DNA from: Tetranychus cinnabarinus
Taxonomy: Eukaryota > Arthropoda > Arachnida > Trombidiformes > Tetranychidae
DNA length: 64,000 nucleotides
Reading direction: 5' to 3'
Assembly: GCA_022266195.1 (NCBI GenBank)
Contig: WHVY01000003.1
Coordinates: forward strand, 11,160,001 to 11,224,000
Positions within the stretch are counted from its first letter, which is position 1. Every line of letters starts with the position of its first letter. This document shows, in pieces, positions 45,901 to 60,549 of the stretch. The notes under the pieces are model-generated. The model did no database searches. It had not been told where the DNA came from and saw only the letters and a program-made list of their open reading frames with translations. A program made the position numbers and the translations under genes.

Positions 45901-48900
45901 GGACAGAAGAAGATGAATTGTAAACTTGAAAATGATAAACTAATAGCAAAGGAAAAGATCGAATAAATGAAAGGAAATTTGATATTTTTTCCTGATATTT
46001 TGGTTTACCATTTGTTTTGATATTACAAGCTGAATTGATTGAACTAATCATTAAAAGAAGAGTAAAAAAGAGTTGAACAGAGAGAAGCAAAAAAATGAAA
46101 TTAAATGGCGAAACAATCAAGATAATGGAGCAATTGGAATGATATAAATCTAATTGTTGGGAATAATGAGATTTTTATAATGAAAATGGTAACTAATATT
46201 AAGTGAAGATAAATAGGAAAAGTAAAACAATTGGACATTGGAAGAGATTGTAAGTCTAAATGGTGAGAGAATGATAATGATGATCATGAAGATGGGGAAG
46301 AAGATGAGGAAGAAGGAAATGGTGAGGATGAAAGGATGAAATAATTTTGTTTTCAGCAATAAAAGAAGATGAAAGTCATTCTCGGTTTTATATAAGAAGT
46401 CGGTTATTTTTATCATCATCTTCAGTTGTTGAGCAAAGGGAAAAAAGCTGCAGATGAAAAAAAAGGATGAAAAGATGAAGAGATGGAAATCTTTCCTTTT
46501 TGGATTCCCTTTTGTTTTCATTAACTCATATGATGAGAATGGTGATGGTTCAATTGCGCTCAACAGAATTAGCTTGTGAAGAGGAAAAGACGATGATGAT
46601 CAAGATAAAGATGCAAGTGAATTGGGTTGTCATGGAATTGGCTCAAGATAACAGAAATGGGGAAACTCTGAAAACCATAAATTGTCAGCGAGCAAATTTT
46701 TCAATAACAAGACTTGTGTTAGCTTGAAGACAGGGACTGTAAAGATAAACATTGAAGCCAGTGAGACTCAATCAATGTTTCCTTGTGCTGTGAGGACATT
46801 ATTTTTGGACCAAATGAGTCTTGGGTAAAGGGTCAACAATGTGCAGTGAAAATTGGGTTTTGCCACATTCTTTGCCCTGGATTTACATTCATCAATCTGT
46901 AGTTATAAATAGCTGTGGATAAAAGTGTGAATATGGGATGAAACTGTTCAGTAGGGATTAATGTTGTTATCCTCATTGTTAATCCTCTCTTTCTTTTTTT
47001 CTCTTCTTGGCTTTTCTTTCGACACTTTCTTTGCTTTCTGTTTGCGCTGCTTCCAATGAAATTGTTTGTTTCATTTCAAGTCAACTTTATCCATCTTCTT
47101 GCTCTTCAAAAGCTCACCATTTTCATCATCTTCTCAATGGATATCAATTGTGATATTTAAGTTTTTCTTTCGTTCTTTCTTTCTTCTTCCATTTTCTTGG
47201 TTCACATTTTTCTTGTTGATAAATGACAAGATTCAGCTTTACCAGATTGAATGAACACTGGGAAACCCTTTTCCTGGTTAAAGGTTGATCAAATATTTGA
47301 CTTAAATTGATAATGGTGTTCCTCTGGTTTGACACATTGTCAATTGTCTTACAATCAATTTGGTTGACAGAGAAAACATGGAACATGAAAGTAAAATCAT
47401 GATGATGAACACAAGATGAACGGAAGTAATGGCTGGTCTCAAGCTAAGTGTAAGTTTGGGTTGATTGAAAGGGTTGCCTTTGAAAGGATGGCGACAATCA
47501 TCAATTGAATGATGAAAGAAGATGAAAAGAGACCAAGAAAATGACAATGATGATGGAAAAAGGGAAAAGGAGGGAAAAACTTGAATAAAACTCTGAAGAT
47601 GACTTAATCATGGAAGCTCATCTGAAAAGATGAATGGCAACAATCTAATAATGGTAATAAAAATCAGAAGATAAAATGCAAAGTTAAACAAATCTTTTCC
47701 CTCTAAACAAATTTTCCATCAATAATTGAAAGATATTCACTTTAGAGAAATGATTTTGCAAGTAAAAATCCATGAATTCAACCTTCATTTTACATGAAAT
47801 CTTAGGAATAGACCAAAAGACATTATTGTTCAATATGATTATGTAAAGCATTCATGATTTAGTGCCAGTTTATATTCAATTGTCTTTTCTGATTATCTTT
47901 TCGTTTGTGGATATTAATGAGGTTAATGTTCATTTAAACTTCTGTCAATGACAGCCTCTGAATTGGAAATGAAAATTATCTGGAAAACTGTTCAATTGAA
48001 AACTCCAAGTCAAAGTTTGAGCAAAAATCATTTTACAGTTGAAATTAATTGCTGAGCGAAACAAACGAAAACCAAAAAATCAAATTAGTTTAATTTAAAA
48101 TTAAAATTAATGCAATACGAAATTTGATTAATTTGATGAATGGTTAAGTAAAGGGAATGAGAGAGAAAAATAAAAGGCCCACAATTAACTCTAATTGTGA
48201 TCAAGTTTTTTATACCTTCACTTATGCGCCTTTTCATTGAACCTGTGAAAATGGTTTCATTAACAATTAACACAAAAGCTTTGCTAATTAATTAGAGTTG
48301 ATTAAAATGAATGGTTTCATCGATTGATTACACTTTGATAATAATTTTCAAGCCTTTTTCACTTCTCAATCCATCATTCATTGAGGCTTGAAATAAAAAA
48401 CTTGAGTAAATAAAAGTTGAGATTTAAAAAGGTAACAAAAATTGAATTTTTCAATTAAAATATTGTTTCATTAAAAGTGAAAAAAGTTGCTCAAAATTAT
48501 CTCAATTTTTCATGACAATTGAATAATTAAATTGAATTTTTTCGACTTTTTGCTTTTCGATTGCAATGAAAGTCACTGGGAATGAACTTTTTGGATGAGA
48601 AAAACAGAAATTATTGGATAACTTTTTTCCTTCATTCATCCAACCACAATATTAATCCGAGTTGATCGATAATAAGCTTTTGATTGAATCACTTTTGTTA
48701 TAGTTTTTGGGCCAAAGAGGATTATCGAGTTTAATGGCTTAATCATGAAATATAATTAAGCAAAGTTGCAATTTTTGATTCTCAACTTTTAATTTTATCT
48801 CATTTTTTGGATTGATTTTTTGTCTTCAGGTAAATTCATGATTTTTGGGTCATTTTATGGTGAAACTTTGATCGATTAAAAGTTTGTAATGTTTACCTTG

Positions 48901-51900
48901 AGTTTTTTGATAAACTTGATAAATCATGGAAAAGTTGAATAATGAATTTGCAGCTGATTATAAAGTTAAATAATGGATTGTAATAAGTTGGATAAACAGT
49001 GAATTTTGAAAGCTTGACTTGAATTGTTAAACACGAAAGATTGAATGAAAACAAACAGAAGGAGGAAAGAGTTTTAAATTGTGCTCTAAATTAAGCTGAT
49101 AATTAAACATGTAAATGGGCAGTTAAATTGGAGTAAACAGAATGGTTGGATAAATGCTGATGGACATTGACGGATAACTGAACAATCTGGATTGTAAATA
49201 TTGTGATCTTATTCAATTAGTTCGTGCTCATCTTAATGTATAACTATGCAAAGTGGACAGTGATTAATGAGGAGAATCAAGGTTTAACATTATTCATGTA
49301 AATAATTAAAGGGAAGAGATTAATTGATGGAGAATCAACGGATAAGTGGACTTGGTCAATGGACTCACCAAGAACCTTGAGATAAAAATATTGACTTCTG
49401 GGTGGATCGGTGTTTACTTGGCACTCGTAAAGCCCTTCATCTTTGGGTGCAACGTGTTTGATCTGTAAAGCCCAGTCATTGGGTTGAAGGGTTCCATGGC
49501 GTATAACAAACCGTGAATCTGATGAGTAAGTGAATAATCCTACGGTTAATAAATGAAAATCACGTAGACGAATCCATGATACCTGTTATGTGAGGATAAT
49601 AATAGAATAGCAATTGACATTATTAGTTCAAGTGTATTCTTGCATTTCCGAGTGACCAAAGGTTCGAGAGAAACAACATGTAATGTGTACGAAAGTAAAC
49701 AAAGGATATTAAAAAATGGAAATGAATTTCATGTTGATTAGTAAAAGTTTTACTGGCGATTCAAGAATCACGTTTGCAAGAATAGCATTTGTTGCAAGCT
49801 TCAAAGTTGAACTCAACTTTAATTTTAACCATTTGTGAGACGAAAGGCGAACTTCACTGGGAGTTTGAGCGAAATTTTTGAGAATTTTTTTATCAATTTC
49901 TGTCAGAATTCGGATAAAGTTAAGTTTATTTCAAAAAAAGAAACAGAGTTTTATTTCGAGTTAGTAGCAATGGCACTTTACGTTTACAAACAACTCTAAA
50001 AAATTATAAGATTTTCAACTAAATTTTAATTCGATCAGTTTTAATTTGAGTTGCAAGTTTAGATGTAGGATTGAATGGTAGAAATTTTTCGACTTCTAAC
50101 AAAATCAAATCAAGAATTCACTGGGAGTTTGAGAGACTCTCAGTTTTCCGATAATTTCTAAGAAAATTTTCTTAAAATTTCGTTCGATTTCGTTAGAAGT
50201 GCAAACAGTTTTCGACTTGAACTACGATTTTAGTCCAAAATTTTAGGAAATAAACTTTAGAATTTTAGAATTCTGATGGAATACAGCTAAAAATTCCCTG
50301 GGAGTTTTTTTCGAAGTTTTCCAAGAAAATGTATGAAAAATTTTCTGCTTCCAGTCGAGAAAAAAAAATTGATAAATGCGCGTGGAAATTTTGTGGCTTT
50401 TTACAGTTAATTTGATGTTGAGATCGATTTTCACTGAAATTATTTTGGTTCTTTTGTCGAGTACTTTTCTGCTAATTGTGACAAAAATTCAGCAGTTTTG
50501 TTTCAGACTCATTGGTGTAGAGTATAAATATGATACTAATAATGATTAGAGCTGATGAAAGATGAAGAGGAAAGAAGAAATGATCGGAAGTTTTGGCTTC
50601 CTTCTGTTATCTAATATGTAACATGCATGGAAAGGATGACTATGTTGTATGCTTCATCATGTTTAACATTTTTGTTTCACTTTTTCTTCTCTTATTATTG
50701 TTAAGATAATAATTCAGATTATCATGGGTCTATTATTTTTGTTATTATTGTGATTACAAGGATGTGGGTTTTTGTTACCTCATCCTTGATAATTCATCGA
50801 GTTCAATGAGAAATGGTTAAACAAGAGTGAAAAGGCAAACCTTTTCCCTCAACTCTATCATTATTATTATTATACTGTAAATATTATTATCATGTTTATC
50901 ATTCCCTGTTGGTTTGATACTGTGTATAAGAGTGTTTTATGTGAGAGCTGTTGGTTAGCGCTTTAACCAGAAACAATTTGCAATAAAAGTTGATGTTCAA
51001 CTAAATAATAAAGCAACAGCAAGGTTAAATAACTTTCAAATCAAATTAGACTTTTGTGTTTCTGCTTCTCACAAGCAATAAATACAGTTTACTTTCACAA
51101 TACAATTAGACAAATTAATTGTTTTACTTTGCTCTTTTGATTAACAAGAATAATTAAACTCTTCTTATTCATCAAAAAGACAATGTGATTAGTTTCACTG
51201 AATAATCAACTCATCTTTTATTCCTTCATTCAATTATCAACTTCATATTGTCGATCAATAGTGCAAATAGATTTTTGACTTTTCGTTAATTGCAATCAGA
51301 AACAGTTTTGAGTTCAATTTTCAATGTTTTCTGAGATTGAATTCATTGGTAAGTCTTTTAATGATGATCAATGTTGATTGAAGGTTTGTCAGTTGATTGC
51401 CTAATGTTGAAATGAACTTCTCAATGGGATTAGTTGGGTGAAAATTTTTGAAACCTCGTTAATCTTTTACTTGTTGGATAGTTTCAACATTTTGATTGGT
51501 GAAACCTAATTAACAGGAAAGATGTAAAGCTAAATGGTTTCCCATGGAAAAGTGTTTACCGTGAAAATTGAATGATCCCAGATAAAAGACATTAAAAGAT
51601 GCAATTCAACTGTAATTCAGCTAAAGTGTTCAATGCACATGAAATTTAAACAAAAGTAAAAGTCAATTAAAGGTGAAAAGAATGAGCAAGATTTATAATC
51701 AAAATGCAAATAATTACATTAACCACAAAAATTATGAAAATATCAAAAGACTTTTTGCTTTTAAAATATTAAAAGTTCTAGCTTTTTGTTGCAAACTTGC
51801 TAAATTGAAAACTAAAAGTAAAACTAAATTTTAATCAATTTTCAAAGTTTCTTCAAGATCTTTTAAACTGTAAGCTCGTTTATAACTGTTAATCTTTAAT

Positions 51901-54900
51901 TGCTTTTGAATCTGTTAGCTTTAATAGATACACTAAAATAGATGAAAAAGTACGAACGATTAATGAACTGTTAACACTTGTCAATCCAATAATGTTTATG
52001 GTTTTCTTATAACAGATTAATATCGTGTCCATAAAAAGGATCTCATTTTTTCAATGTTAATCCAATCAAGCAACTTCTTTGCAATAATCTACTTTCACTA
52101 TTTTAGCTCATCGAATGGACATAAACCAATCGATTGGAGGTTTTCGAGTCAACTTTTACAATCAATTTACTCAGTTATTCCGAGCTCAGCATTTACAAAA
52201 CAAAACAAAATACAGTTATGAAGAGGATTTATTGAGGTTTCTGATGCTCAAAGTTATAATTTTGTTTTAAAGATTGATTAACAGAATCTTGAACGTTCAC
52301 TTGACAAAAAAGTGTATCAATAAGATATTCTGATTCAAGATGAGTTTTCGGTTAGAAAATATTTTGAAATTGAACATGAGTCGAGGAACATTGTTGAATT
52401 AGGAATTGAAAGGTTGAACTTGAATACCTTGTAACAGAATTCGTTGTGTAAAATGTAACGAAACCTTAGTTTAAAGTTACATTAATCGACAAGTAAACTC
52501 GGAGAGAAAAAATTTCAATGTTAATCGAAAAACTATTTTTGGAAAGATTCCAATATCCAAGGCATCAACACTCATTAGAACAGAATTTTTCATTACTGTA
52601 AATGAAAACCAATCCATGAACGTTTCAATTTCTTTTTTTAGTCAACAAATGATCATTGCTTGTGAACAACAAACAATCCTTATAAACTGAAAATGATACA
52701 ACAGTTGAACAACTTGAACGGTGGATTAGTTGAAACTTGAATCTGAAAATTGGCCATTTCTGTGTTTCAAACTTTAAAACAATTATCTAACGATAGACTC
52801 GTTACTTCAATTGGAAACATTTTTCATTTTTGAAAAAGTTAATCTTCTTTATTGTCCATTTAGCAAATACACTAAAATTCATATAATTCAATTGTTCAAT
52901 TCAACGTTAATAATTAATCACTAATTTATTAGCGAACGTTTTAAATCCATTTAATCTGCCAAACTGATTATTTATTTAACATTCAACTTGAAAACACTTG
53001 AAATTCGAAAAGTTCATATTCGAAAAGGGAAAATAGAAAGTCATAATAATTGAAAATAATCGTTCATTAATATTACAATTTTTGATGTTGAATCAAAATT
53101 GTAAAAAGTAAGTTTCGATTGAAGCCTTGACAGATTTCAGTTGATTATTAATTGAACAATTGTTCGAGTTGAATAATTTTTCTTTGCATTCACAAGATTC
53201 TCAACTTTTCCTAAAACCTTTACCTTATTAGCTGTGAACAGTTTCGTGTGTTTCAATGTGCTAAAGTTTGACAAGTAAAATGTCATTCTTTGAAAGGAAA
53301 TCCGTTGATGGGCTGAGTAACAGTGAGAAATGCAATCAAGTTAGATGTTGCCATTAGGATGAGGATGAATTACCATTCAAGTTGCAGAAGTTGATATCAT
53401 GAAAGATCAAAAATGAACAACATGAGTTGATGGATTCTGTCAATATTTTGCCTCATCATCATCGTCATCCTTTTCCCTTTCCTTTTCTCTTCAATGCAAA
53501 AGAGGTTGAATAATTCAAATTTTCACTCATTTTCAGGCTCAATTTTCATCTTTTCACCGAAAAGTGAAAATGCAAAGCAACTGAAAAACACAATTTTCTT
53601 CATTTTTTCCCTTCTTCGTCTTTCCTGCTTTATCCTGGATTTGATTTAGCTAAACAAAGTTTGCCATTGATAAACGATTTGCCTGTTTGTTAGGCAAAAA
53701 TTATTATTTCACTTCAACATAAAGAGTTGGTTAGGAGCAATACAATGGGAAAAAATGTTACAAGGAAATTGAGATAAACTTGAACTTTGTTCATCAAAGT
53801 CAATATAATGTTCAATAATACAGATAAGCTGAATTTAGCATGAAACAACATTTCATGGAATCGCTTTGCTCTTTAAAAGTTGATAACAATCAAAAAGAAA
53901 ATAAGAAAATTCTGATAATTTGAAATTCAAATGAAACGCAATTTCGATGAAAGATAATTGCTGAATAATGAACATTGAGAAAGGGAAAATCTGAAAATTT
54001 TAACTTTCTGTTTGAGTAAAGTTCCAAGACTGGAATCGAATTAAATTGTTTAATTATATTCAATAGAAGTGATAAATCGACATTTATTGTGATAATTGTT
54101 TCCAAATGCAATGAGTTTCTCATGGAATTATCTTGTGAAATGGGGAAAAGGAGAAATAATTGAACTTAAAGTTTGTTGTAAGTAAAGATGAAGTTTTAGC
54201 TTTTCTCTTTGTTTGCCTTCATGGTGAAATTGATATGTTGACAGTGAAGGCAAAGAATGGAAATTATAAAGATAAAAAAGACTGTGATTAACTGACAATG
54301 AATGGATATTATGATGGAACCAAAATAGACGTTGAATGATGATCATGATTAGAGTGGGAAGAAGAGTGGGAAAGAAGGCAAAAAATGGATAATATTAGAA
54401 TAGAAATGTTGGAAAAGAGGAGAAAAAAAAGATTCCTTTTCTATTCACATTTCATTCGATATAATATTGTAATATATACACAATTGTCATGGAATGTTGA
54501 TTAGCAGGAATTTTAAAAGGCAAGCAAATTCATCAAATTGAGTTGATGATCGATCAGCAAATTGAACATTTCATTATGATAATTCGAGTAAATTATCAGT
54601 TGAATTGAGTGATAATCTGAGATAAATATTCACCAAAACAGTTAGCCAAGTGTTACATTAAACTTCATTTTGACTAATCTTCTGATGGATCATTTGGAGA
54701 TGAAAAACGATATTAAAAAGTTTGGCCAACAATCAATAAACATGTTTCATTTGTTGACCATTTTTATCATGAGAATAATAGAGATGAGAAAAGGATGGAA
54801 AAAAGAAAATGAATTTTTTCTCCTTTTCTCCTCTTCACATAAGTCAACTGTTTAAATGAGAACAAAAAATTGACTCAATTGATGAAAATAATGAACCATT

Positions 54901-57900
54901 ATATTGTACTTTGCTTTGCTTTTTTTGTTCATTCTTCCTGATATTGAATAGGAAAATGATGATAAACACAACAATAATTGAATTGTATTATCTTCATCAT
55001 AATCATGGTTCATTGACAATAATAAGAAATAAAACAGTAAGTTTCAAGTTGTAAAGGTATTTTTATCCCATTCCATGTTATGTATATCTGAAGCATGGGA
55101 TGAAAATACAATGGAATGAACAGAAAAAGAAAAGTGTTCAAAAGATGAAAATTTTTCCAGAGAAAAGTTATTCTACCATAACAAGGTTGAACATGAAATG
55201 AAAAAGGTAAGAGTTGAAGGTAAAAGGAAAAGAAGATAAAAATGATTGAAAATTTCATCTCTTTTTGGGTCCATCGTGAGGCTGACCAACAGTTCAATGG
55301 TCTGTCTTTTCTGGCTTACTTACTGTTTCCTCTTCTTCTAGATCAAATAAAAAAGTATAACTTTTTTTTGTTTCCTTTTGTTGCTCCTGTCACATCAAAC
55401 TGTATACATAGACTCAGCTTTGGGTCCATCATCATCATCATCATCGATCCAAATTTGTTGTTTGTAACTGTTTAGCCGAGTATTGATTCAATGTGTATCC
55501 AAGGTTAAAACAAATAGCAGAGCAGATATTATTGTGAGACACTTCAATTTAAACTCAGAATAACATTATATTCTGAGGTTGGGATGGAAGAGAGAGAAAA
55601 CTCAGAGACAAAAAATCACCGTAAATCAACTAACAAGACAATGTTGAGGTTTACTTTTTGCTCATCAAAGAGTTGCTCAAAAGATTGACCCACTTTGACA
55701 GGAATAGTTTTGGAGGAAAAAAAACTCCCAGATTAGCATCTATTATTTGCGTAAACTTTCAGTCCATTTTGATTAGATTTGTCTTCATGTAGCTATTGGA
55801 GGTTACAGATTAATAGATAAATGGAAAATTAATTAGAAGCTTTTTCAGAACAAAATTCTGTACCAAAAAAGTAAAAATGCAATAAATTGATTTTTTTCAA
55901 GGAAATCAGTTGAACATTTTTTCCCTTCTTAGGGTTTAAACTTGGGAGTTAGGTTCAAATGTTCATCTATTTCAATGGAATTTGAAATAATCTGAAAAAT
56001 GAATTATTAAAAGTTGGTAAAAGGATGAATCGAGTTTCAGCATTTTAAGCTTTTCAAACTAATTTTATCAATTCAATCAAAGCTCCAAAAAATTTCGCCG
56101 ACTTTTGATATTTACAATTTTTCACTTTTGATATGCAAAACTTTCAATGAAAAACAAGTTTTCAATTTTTCATGAAATGTTTATCAGAATCGAGTTATCA
56201 CAATTTCCAAACAGTTTTTGAAATTTAAGGTCATAACAACTCGAGACTCAAAGTCTTCAACATTTAATGATTTAAATGTCGATACTTCAAATATCAAGCT
56301 TGGGAAGGACTTTGAAGGAAACTTTGAAAAGTTGAAAGTTTCTGAAACTTCAAGTGCAAGCTTATGATAAAATTTTTTCTTCGAGAAAATGAAATGTTTA
56401 AAATTGCAGTTGCTCAAATAATAATCGAATGAGCGACGAAATTTTCAAAGAAAATAATGAAAAGAATTTTCGCAAATCAGAAAAATGAAACTTTTCGTCA
56501 TAATCTACTTGACTTTTCTTGCAATTTTTATCGGCTTCGTTATCGAAGGGCAAATGTTCAGAACTTTAGTGAAACTGAATGGATTGATTGGCAGTTTTCA
56601 CTCGATCTCAAACTTTGAATGTGAAAAGTTATTCATTAATGTTATCCAACATTAATATAAAGAAATGCGATATTCTTGTAATATTATTTTGATTATTGTT
56701 CATGAAGGAAAAAATGATTAAACTGGAAAAGAAATTTATTTTTATTTCTTTTCTCTTCATTACCAACATTATTAGGTGAAGGGAAGCAAAATGGCATCTA
56801 ATGATTGATACATATTGTTTGACTAGAGGGAGGTAAAAATTATCAACTTGAATGTAATAACAATTTACTGTGATATAAGTTGATAATAGATTGAGATGAA
56901 ATTTCCATCATCGTTAATATTGACGTACAAAATAATATGAATTAACTTGATTTGGCTGTTATTGAAAGATGAAACAGAGAAGAAGAAAAAAATGGAACAA
57001 AAAAAAGTTAATAATATCAATTGCAATTGATTGTCTGGAAATAGATTGTTGCTAATTAACAGTGATTCCTATTTATTAGCAAATGCACTTCTTTGATAAT
57101 TAACTTGTCAACTTGAATGATCAATCTAATTATCGAGAATTGATTAGAAAACTGGAATTCTTGAAATAAATGAAAAGCTACAAAAAAATCAACTTTCAAT
57201 TGTAACTTAAACCATTAATGTCGACACTTTTAAATCGACTTTGATTGCAAACTCAAATTACAATCAAATTAACCAACAATTGTTAAAAGGATGAAAAAAT
57301 ATTATCGTTATAATAATAAGTTTCATTAATGGATAACAAATGTTTATAACAATGATTAAAGTTATATTTAAGAATCTAATTTAATATTCAACTTTTTGTT
57401 TTACAATCATTTTAATATAACTTTAAAAGCTAGTGAAAGTGAATTTCAATTGAATTAAGTGAAACGATTGATAATTAAATTTGTGTCATCTTTAAATCTC
57501 GATTGGCACACCTTGCTCATGATATGTTTCATGATATTCAATGGTTGTGGTTGGACGAATAAAAGGTAAATGAAAAATGTGTCTTGATGCATTATGTTAA
57601 TTGAGGGAAAGTTCATGTCAAAACTGATCATCATCTCGATGAAGAATTGAAATGAAATTCTGTATTTGATAAGATATAATAGACATTAAAATAGTCTATT
57701 CAAATTGGGTGTAAACCTGGGTTAAACTAGACAATAAACTGACCATTATGATTTATAAATTGTGTTGGGCGAATGGTTTGCCAATTATTCAGGTCAAAGG
57801 ATTCATGATCATTGGAATTGTTGAAACACTATTTTTTGAGGAAAGGTAAAGGTGTCCAGTTTTCATGGTAAAAGGGTAACACTCGATTGTCAATTAAAAG

Positions 57901-59283
57901 TTGAAGCAACTTGTGATCAACATTATCATGGTTAGTGTTTATAGTAATCATGATAATAGGGAAATGTTGAGGTTGAATAGATTTGCTGGTTAAAAGTAAA
58001 ACTTGCAATTGAAAGTGTTTTTGCCAAAATGTTTCTAAATATAATGTTTGGTTGAGCAAAAAAAAGGTTTCAGTTGTTGATGCCAAGAATTTTTGTAACT
58101 TACAAAAAAAGGATGAATTGGGAATGTTCAAGATGATGATGATGGAGAAACTGGGAAATTTTTATTCTTTTTTCATGCTTTTGTCTTGTATCTGAGCAAC
58201 TTTTTGCTATTTTTTAATTTTTTTTGTTCGCTTCGCTTTTTTTTCTTCCCAGGAAACATTAAGATTTTCATTTCCATTTTTTTATATTCTTTATTCATAT
58301 TCTGAAATCTTTTGTCTTACCATTTTGTCACCAATTGGTTCCACTATACAGTGAAGATAGACGGGAAGGCCAACTTGGGCTGTGATATTTTTTGGAATTG
58401 CTTTTTCTTCAAACATTCGTAATTGATTCAAGCTTGTTAGGCTTTCTTGGTGGTAAGATGATGAAGGACGAGTTAATAAGTTATTGGTAATACTTTTATG
58501 GTTTGATGAGGATGAGGGCGATGCTGAAATGGATAGGGATGATGAGGAGAGGGAAGATGAAATTGGTGGTTTATTAACAAACACCATTAATTGGGAGGAA
58601 GGAGAAGAGTGAAAAGTTGTTCTTGTTGGTTTTGTTTTTGCTGGTGTCGAGCTTGTTGAGGTTGAAGTTTCAAGTTTTCCTGGTAATGAAGATGATAAAG
58701 ATGGCACTGAGGTTGAAAATGATGGTAAAAATGGCTGTGAAGTTGGTGATGATGGGGATGATAATTGAGAATAATAGATTTGTTGATGACGATGAGTATC
58801 ATAGGAAATATAAGTGAGATCCTTTTTCAATCTTACACTTAACTGGGATGTTGTTGTAGTTGTGGCTGTTGTTAAGGGTAAATCAAAATTCCAGGTAAAA
58901 GAGGTTAAATTAATATCACTTGTCGATCCAGATTCACTAATTAACGGTCTATGGATCCTATTATTCCCTGGATAATGGGCACTATTTGGAGAACCAGTTG
59001 AAGGGTTGCTCGATGTTTCACTGTTGGTACAAGGTTCACTAGCAGAAACACCAGAACCACTTGAAGGCCTTGTCTCATTATTACCATGAGAATGGTGACG
59101 ATGCTGGTTAGTACCATTAAACCCATTGGTGTTGTACTTAGAGTCACTTGTCCCGCCACTTCCCGGTGATCCTGAACACATTCCTGAAAGATAGAGTAAA
59201 AGTAATGTCAGGGTTGCCGGCGATGAACTAAGGTGAAACATTAAAACACAAAATATTTTTTCCAATGGTATTTGACAATGCAT
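42976..59283 (-). CDS. dpr: dpr-family cell-surface immunoglobulin protein (four coding exons, about 576 aa)
   Basis: Coding exons are 59283-58321, 49582-49369, 43987-43673 and 43214-42976. All junctions are GT-AG with matching phases (0, 1, 1), giving 1731 nt. Exon 1 begins with a signal peptide (a second ATG at 59241 is also possible), then about 240 Ser/Thr/Pro-rich residues, then the start of Ig1 (NITAQVGLPVYLHC). Exon 2 completes Ig1 with the family hallmarks VSWIRLRD-HLLTVG, FTYSSDSRF, W-A-L-Q-I and YECQVNTDPP. Exon 3 is Ig2 (STINLTCIISQSP, W-Y-H-N-D, NYTCAPFN). Exon 4 has a linker and a hydrophobic end suited to a GPI signal or membrane anchor. Dpr proteins pair with DIP proteins in neuronal recognition. 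Introns are about 8.7, 5.4 and 0.46 kb. The long Ser/Thr-rich stretch before Ig1 is unusual for the family. The first ATG in the frame is 59283; earlier in-frame codons are not ATG. Confidence 0.9.
43988..49368 (-). other. dpr-family intron 2 (about 5.4 kb)
   Basis: Separates the Ig1 end from the Ig2 exon. It holds GATAAT/ATGATA-rich simple sequence (about 44002-44065) and copy 2 of the direct repeat (44626-44950). Several open frames up to 137 codons on both strands (45.8-47.5 kb) are low-complexity, so they are treated as intronic noise. Confidence 0.7.
44626..44950 (+). repeat. Direct repeat copy 2 with CCTAA telomere-like core
   Basis: About 325 bp, the near-identical partner of 39987-40305, located in a dpr-family intron and antisense to that gene. 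The two copies are about 4.64 kb apart and flank the last two dpr-family coding exons. The very high identity implies a recent duplication or gene conversion. Confidence 0.85.
49583..58320 (-). other. dpr-family intron 1 (about 8.7 kb)
   Basis: Non-coding. A loose set of repeats built on CACTGGGAGTTTGAG lies at about 49853-50310. No internal gene is supported; open frames are short and Leu/Phe/Lys-rich. Confidence 0.7.
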
Positions 59284-60549
59284 TTCAACACTGGTTGGTT
59301 CATAGTAAAAGCATTTGTTTAATTCGAGGTTTACCCTCAATCACGGACTCAAACAATTCCAATGGTGGCAAGGGTAACAATAATTCAACTTCAATTCAGT
59401 CCTAAAACTAAATGTTCATCGAAAGACTGCACAAACTCTCTGTCTATTTATCATCCAAACTCACTTTACCTCTTCATTGGTTCCTTCAAAGCTCCATCTT
59501 GTGCCTTCACTTTTAACTCCTAATGTTGAGCAAAAATAATGAAAAGTAACAATTAATTGAATCTTTTTTTCAACATTTCTTGTTAAATTGTCGCAATTGA
59601 GTGAAATTTTTTACACTTAAATGCATTACTTTTAATTGAAATGTCAATGTTGGTTTTAGGTAAATTTTTTCGCCGAATTTCGATTTTTTTTGCCTTTTCC
59701 AATTAATTATTTTTGTACAATTTTTCTGTAATATTATGCAATTGAAATTGAATTTTCCTGGAAACTTCAGTGGCTTTGGTGTAGCTGATGGCTGCTACTA
59801 GGAAATGATTAAATTAGATGTTTTGTTTAAATTGAAAGTCAAATTATTGGATTGGAAGGAAAAGGTTGAATTTAAATATTCATTATTCATGTAAAAGTGA
59901 TGGAATGATGAGCTTCAAGGAATTTTGAGAAAGTATTTTGCTCTTAAAAATCATTAAAAAGCAATATTGTAATTAGTAGAACTATTAATTGTATTGTAAA
60001 AAAACGAAGCTGATTAAAGTTGCATCTTATTAACAAGGATTTTCATTTAATGATTACTTTGAAAAGACTTTCAGGAAAAACAAGAAAAGCAATTCATATC
60101 TTAATCAAACTAAACAAGCATTTAGGAAATTCATAATTCAATTGAAAAATAATTCAACATTTCCCAGAATTCGATTCGAATCTTCTCATATCTTGAATTT
60201 TCCTAGAACCAGATAAACATAGTTCAATCCAACTAACATAAGCTAATCTTTGAAGCCTTAATTCATTGTTTTGATCAAAAGTTAAACAAATTTGAATGTA
60301 AAATTGATTTATTAAAGAAATAGCGTCTAATTTACCTTGAGAAAAACCTGAAAGATTTTTAACAATTACGAATTTAATACAAATATAGTTTTCATGAGTG
60401 CTATCATAACGTTGCTGGTTTTTCAGATGATAATTTGTTGCATTTTGACGAGCTTCAATCCTTGCTTGTTCAATTGGTTTAACGTTTGATTAAACGATGG
60501 GCCATAAGTAGATTGTTTAGGAAGGGTTTGAATAATGATTCTTAATTTT
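59284..60549. other. Region upstream of the dpr-family gene
   Basis: Contains the putative 5' UTR and promoter of the dpr-family gene close to 59.3-59.5 kb. There may be further non-coding 5' exons that cannot be identified. No other gene is seen. Confidence 0.5.

Noticed and set aside
45839..47547. Cluster of open frames of 75-137 codons on both strands
   Set aside because: They are hydrophobic or low-complexity, overlap each other and lie inside a dpr-family intron.
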